Source: a bacterium (GTDB taxonomy: Bacteria > Ratteibacteria > UBA8468 > B48-G9 > DTJG01). Taken from it: 9,051 nucleotides of DNA. The position numbers and the translations under genes are program-made. The stretch is from NCBI GenBank assembly GCA_026418655.1, contig JAOAAW010000050.1, positions 1-9,051 of the forward strand, written 5' to 3'. Below are positions 7,000 to 9,051 of this stretch, one piece after another; the first letter of the stretch is position 1, and each line of letters starts with the position of its first letter. The notes under the pieces are model-generated. The model was not told the DNA's origin and did not search any database. It saw nothing but the letters and a program-made list of their open reading frames with translations.

Positions 7000-7668
7000 T
7001 CAATCATTGTAATTCCATGGCGCAAGAAAGCGATACCCAGTATTCCAAGCACCCACAATTTTTGTAACAAGATGACGGAATTGATTCCATGATAACCACT
7101 CAGTGTGGCCATCACACCAAACGATATTGCCCCCACCAGAATGTCTATTTGAGAAACTAAACACGCTTACTGGTTCAGAATAAGTTCTTTCGGTCCAGAT
7201 GACATTGGGTTCTATTGTTGCTGCTGCTCCTTTAATATCGCAGAACATGAGGACTTCACTGGCTTTTTTTACCTTATCTACCCTTGGCGGTTTAATGCCT
7301 GATCCAGGATTATTCAAAAGAGAATTGTATCCATAATCACCGGGATAATATGTTAAATCTGTAAAGGTTCGTGAAGTATAAGGATCTCCTTTTCTGGTGG
7401 GGCAATCAAAAATTTGCTTATAATTGGGAAGATATCTTTCAAGTACTCTCTGAAAAAGAGCAGTCGGTGGTGCCCAGCCATCATAGTCAGTAGCATACAG
7501 GGTAACACTTAATCCCAGTTGTTTAAGATTGTTAATACAAACAGCTGCCCTTGCTCTTTCCCTTGCTCTACTGAGGGCGGGTAATAACATGGCTGCAAGA
7601 ATAGCAATTATAGCTATTACAACAAGCAACTCAATTAGTGTGAATCCTCTCTTTTTTATTTCTTCCAT
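7000..7668 (-). CDS. Type IV prepilin-like protein with H-X9-DG C-terminal domain
   Basis: A 222-residue protein with AAGGAGG five bases before its ATG. The N-terminus MEEIKKRG ends in the prepilin peptidase site G8-F9, followed by FTLIELLVVIAI with the conserved Glu at residue 5 of the mature protein (E13) and a hydrophobic helix to about residue 31 (LLPAL), then SRARERARAAVCINNLKQLG. This is the classical leader of the type II/IV pseudopilin-like proteins that are expanded in Planctomycetes, Lentisphaerae and relatives. The C-terminus has the H-X9-DG motif (H176, D186-G187 in RHSGGGNIVWCDGH) and WLSWNQF. It should be cleaved and N-methylated by a prepilin peptidase and sit in the inner membrane or a pseudopilus. 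It is the first gene after lacI and is tandem with a leaderless paralogue, which suggests surface or secretion functions tied to substrate degradation. The exact role is unknown. Confidence 0.92.
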   Translation of the reverse strand: MEEIKKRGFTLIELLVVIAIIAILAAMLLPALSRARERARAAVCINNLKQLGLSVTLYATDYDGWAPPTALFQRVLERYLPNYKQIFDCPTRKGDPYTSRTFTDLTYYPGDYGYNSLLNNPGSGIKPPRVDKVKKASEVLMFCDIKGAAATIEPNVIWTERTYSEPVSVFSFSNRHSGGGNIVWCDGHTEWLSWNQFRHLVTKIVGAWNTGYRFLAPWNYND

Positions 7669-7696
7669 TTTTTCCTCCTTTTACCCATCGGGTTTC

Positions 7697-7721
7697 AGCC
7701 CCTGGTCTGTTTCAAGGGGCT
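7697..7721 (-). other. Hairpin between lacI and the prepilin gene
   Basis: AGCCCCT (7697-7703) and AGGGGCT (7715-7721) form a perfect 7-bp GC-rich stem with an 11-base loop, unusual in this AT-rich stretch. A small ACCC/GGGT stem lies next to it (7683-7693 region). In the direction of the operon the hairpin is followed by GAAACCCGAT and not by a T run, so it is not a standard terminator. It could be an attenuating, processing or RNA-stabilising element that makes lacI and the structural genes accumulate to different levels. Confidence 0.5.
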
Positions 7722-7734
7722 TTACAAGCGTTTT

Positions 7735-8793
7735 TTATCTTTGTTTCACCTCCTTTTTTGTGTTTTTTATATAGCCATAGCCACATGATTCGCGTATGAT
7801 AAGCTTAGGTTCAATTGTGATTTGAAAAATTTCTTTCTTTGCTTCTTTCTTTTCAATTTTATTCAGGAGTATTTCAACAGTTTTACCTGCGATCGCTTGT
7901 TTATTTTGGTCGATTGTTGTTAATGATGGAGTGAAATATTGTGCTTCCTTTATATTGTCAAACCCGACTACCGCGATATCCAATGGTATTTTCAACCCTT
8001 TTTCTTTTATCGCTCTAATGGCTCCGATCGCAGCCATATCATTCATCGCAAAAACAGCCTCAGGTTTATCATCAAGTGATAGTAATTTTTTCATACCTTT
8101 ATACCCATCTTCATAGGTACCGGAACCGTGAATTATCCAATCTTCTTTAAAAGGTAAACCATTTTTTAAAAGGACATCTTTGTAAGCAGTTATTCTTTCC
8201 TCATCATATGTGTATTTTGGATGACACAGATACGCTATCTTTCTGTATCCTAATTTTAACAGATGTTCCATCAGAGCCACTGCACCCTTATATTTATTAC
8301 ATGTCACAAACTCTTCCGTACAATCCTCTTCAAAATCAGTTTTAACAGGCTTAGCCTGCAAAATATAGGGTATGTTCTTCTTTTTCAAGAGTAATCTTGC
8401 CTTATAGGACACGACATAATTACTAATTACCCCATCAACTCTTCTTCTGATGAATGTCTCCATTATTCTTTCTTCTTCATCTTCTATATTCATCTCTGGG
8501 TTAGCATTTAGGGGGAAACCGAAATATCCGTTTTCCCTTAGTTGATTTTGCATTTCATTCAAAAGTTCAAAGTGAAAACTTCCAGGAAAAGGTGGCAGGA
8601 TAATTCCTATTGTATATGATTTTCCAATCACAAGACTTCGACCAATTTCTGAGGGATAGTAGTTTAATTCCCTCGCCACTCTTTTTATTCTTTCTCTGGT
8701 TTCCTTTTTTACTTTGGGAGAATCCCTCAGAGCCAGAGAAATAGTCATCTTGGATACTTTCAAAAGTTCTGCTATTTCTTTTTGTGTAACCAT
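7735..8793 (-). CDS. LacI-family transcriptional repressor
   Basis: A 352-residue regulator of normal LacI/GalR length. Residues 3-22 form the helix-turn-helix (TQKEIAELLKVSKMTISLAL), with K15, M16 and L20 at the positions that set operator specificity in LacI (Y17, Q18, R22). The hinge helix PSEIGRSLVIGK has L54 in the place of the minor-groove leucine. From about residue 59 (SYTIGIILPPFPG) to 335 is the periplasmic-binding-protein-like ligand domain, with typical segments HLLKLGYRKIAYL, PEAVFAMNDMAAIGAI, DIAVVGFDN and LTTIDQ. This points to a sugar-like inducer bound in the cytoplasm. The ATG fits the family start exactly and an in-frame stop lies seven codons upstream, yet no Shine-Dalgarno sequence is near; a palindromic operator overlaps the start codon instead. 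It is first in a four-gene unit and most likely represses itself and the downstream secretion and glycosidase genes. Confidence 0.93.
   Translation of the reverse strand: MVTQKEIAELLKVSKMTISLALRDSPKVKKETRERIKRVARELNYYPSEIGRSLVIGKSYTIGIILPPFPGSFHFELLNEMQNQLRENGYFGFPLNANPEMNIEDEEERIMETFIRRRVDGVISNYVVSYKARLLLKKKNIPYILQAKPVKTDFEEDCTEEFVTCNKYKGAVALMEHLLKLGYRKIAYLCHPKYTYDEERITAYKDVLLKNGLPFKEDWIIHGSGTYEDGYKGMKKLLSLDDKPEAVFAMNDMAAIGAIRAIKEKGLKIPLDIAVVGFDNIKEAQYFTPSLTTIDQNKQAIAGKTVEILLNKIEKKEAKKEIFQITIEPKLIIRESCGYGYIKNTKKEVKQR
7746..7755 (-). other. Full anti-SD-complementary site inside the 3' end of lacI
   Basis: On the - strand AAGGAGGTGA matches the complete consensus Shine-Dalgarno sequence, nine bases before the lacI stop codon (codons for K-E-V). 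No convincing start codon follows at normal spacing, and the prepilin gene has its own site about 75 bases further on. It may only pause ribosomes, act as a standby site, or be a relic of a lost gene. Confidence 0.35.
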
Positions 8794-8807
8794 TTTATCG
8801 ATAAAAT
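8792..8807. promoter_or_regulatory. Predicted LacI-family operator overlapping the lacI start codon
   Basis: ATTTTATCGATAAAAT is a perfect 16-bp palindrome centred on CG, the form expected for LacI/GalR-family operators, where hinge leucines insert at the central CG. It covers the first bases of the lacI ATG and the space where a Shine-Dalgarno site would be. Its centre lies about 34 bases downstream of the predicted transcription start, where bound repressor would block elongation. A similar site lies 79 bp away, centre to centre. Confidence 0.65.
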
Positions 8808-8839
8808 TTTATAATCATCTTTTTTATCCTCTATAAATA

Positions 8840-8868
8840 ATTTTAAAGCATAAAAAATTTTTTGTCAA
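8840..8868 (-). promoter_or_regulatory. Sigma-70-type promoter of the lacI-prepilin-glycosidase operon
   Basis: Reading the - strand, a perfect -35 box TTGACA (8868-8863) is followed by a 17-base spacer and a -10 box TAAAAT (8845-8840), one base from consensus. Transcription should start near 8833, giving a leader of about 40 bases before the lacI ATG. One palindromic operator abuts the upstream side of the -35 box and a second lies in the leader. Confidence 0.75.
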
Positions 8869-8869
8869 G

Positions 8870-8887
8870 TTTTTTATCGGTAAAAAA
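8870..8887. promoter_or_regulatory. Second predicted LacI-family operator, upstream of the -35 box
   Basis: TTTTTTATCGGTAAAAAA is an 18-bp palindrome with one mismatched pair, again centred on CG, and shares the TTTTATCG(A/G)TAAAA core with the site at the lacI start codon. It ends two bases upstream of the -35 hexamer. The pair brackets the promoter at a centre-to-centre distance of 79 bp, about 7.5 helical turns. Confidence 0.6.
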
Positions 8888-8944
8888 ATAAGTCAAGGTT
8901 AAGTTAGCTCAAAATATTGTAATCAACATGTTTTTCCCGTATTT

Positions 8945-8972
8945 TTGCGATGTACTTAAAATGGTGTAAAAT
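8945..8972 (+). promoter_or_regulatory. Possible promoter of the gene starting at 9008
   Basis: TTGCGA (8945-8950) and TAAAAT (8967-8972) are separated by 16 bases and lie 35 bases before the next ATG. The match is moderate and AT-rich sequence gives such matches by chance. If real it is divergent from the lacI promoter, about 65-130 bp from the predicted operators. Confidence 0.3.
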
Positions 8973-9007
8973 CCATTTGTGAAATTTTTTATAAACAGGG
9001 GGGATTT

Positions 9008-9051
9008 ATGGAGATTATTTCTATGAAAGTTGAAAAGCCTGAGAATATTAA
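9008..9051 (+). CDS. Start of a gene, possibly adenosine-specific kinase family (3' end outside window)
   Basis: An ATG preceded by AGGGGGG about five bases upstream opens a frame running off the right edge; only 14 complete codons are seen, MEIISMKVEKPENI. The pattern ME-I-x-x-(V/M)-K-(I/V)-E-K-P-E resembles the first strand of the small adenosine-specific kinase family (about 160 residues, frequent in thermophiles and archaea). That resemblance is recalled from the family, and 14 residues are too few for a firm call. The gene is divergent from lacI with a 214-bp spacer and is probably not part of the glycosidase operon. Confidence 0.45.
   Translation, partial: MEIISMKVEKPENI

Noticed and set aside
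8808..9007. A possible CRISPR, riboswitch or small RNA in the divergent spacer.
   Set aside because: Apart from the promoter elements and the second palindrome, the spacer holds only AT-rich sequence with no repeats or stable GC-rich stems.

Overview
The window comes from an AT-rich bacterial genome, most likely an uncultured lineage of the wider Planctomycetes/Lentisphaerae/Omnitrophota type. The clues are a prepilin with the GFTLIELLVVIAIIAILAAMLLPA leader split over residues 8-31, its H-X9-DG C-terminal domain, a GH123/DUF4091-type secreted glycosidase, and a run of Gfo/Idh/MocA, xylose-isomerase-like and DegT genes. This assignment is an inference from gene content. No rRNA or tRNA genes, insertion sequences or CRISPR arrays are visible.

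Left half, + strand (1-3556): a compact, probably co-transcribed cluster. It starts with the C-terminal two thirds of a Gfo/Idh/MocA oxidoreductase (cut by the window edge). An iron-containing alcohol dehydrogenase, a TauE/SafE-type (TSUP) membrane exporter and a xylose-isomerase-like TIM-barrel isomerase/epimerase follow. A 52-codon stub of a DegT/DnrJ/EryC1/StrS aminotransferase, still with a strong ribosome binding site, closes the cluster. It looks like a sugar or sugar-acid catabolic module with an aldehyde-reduction step and a small-anion exporter. A sulfonated or phosphonated substrate is possible but unproven.

Right half, - strand (8793 down to 3698): a convergent four-gene unit, transcribed right to left. 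A LacI-family repressor comes first, then a type IV prepilin-like H-X9-DG protein, then its paralogue carrying an ordinary Sec-type signal peptide, and last an 870-residue secreted GH123-like protein with an N-terminal CBM9-like domain and a coiled-coil linker. Intergenic gaps are 66, 32 and 21 bases, and each gene after lacI has a good Shine-Dalgarno sequence. A near-consensus sigma-70 promoter (TTGACA-N17-TAAAAT) sits upstream of lacI. It is flanked by two similar palindromes with a central CG: a perfect 16-mer overlapping the lacI start codon, and an 18-mer with one mismatched pair just upstream of the -35 box. The simplest model is an autoregulated, substrate-inducible operon for an extracellular polysaccharide or glycoconjugate.

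Right edge: a divergent gene starts at 9008 on the + strand. Its first 14 residues resemble the N-terminus of the small adenosine-specific kinase family.

The most interesting features are the paired-operator promoter, the pilin/non-pilin H-X9-DG pair fused into a glycosidase operon, and the decayed aminotransferase at the convergent junction. No gap between genes exceeds 300 bases.
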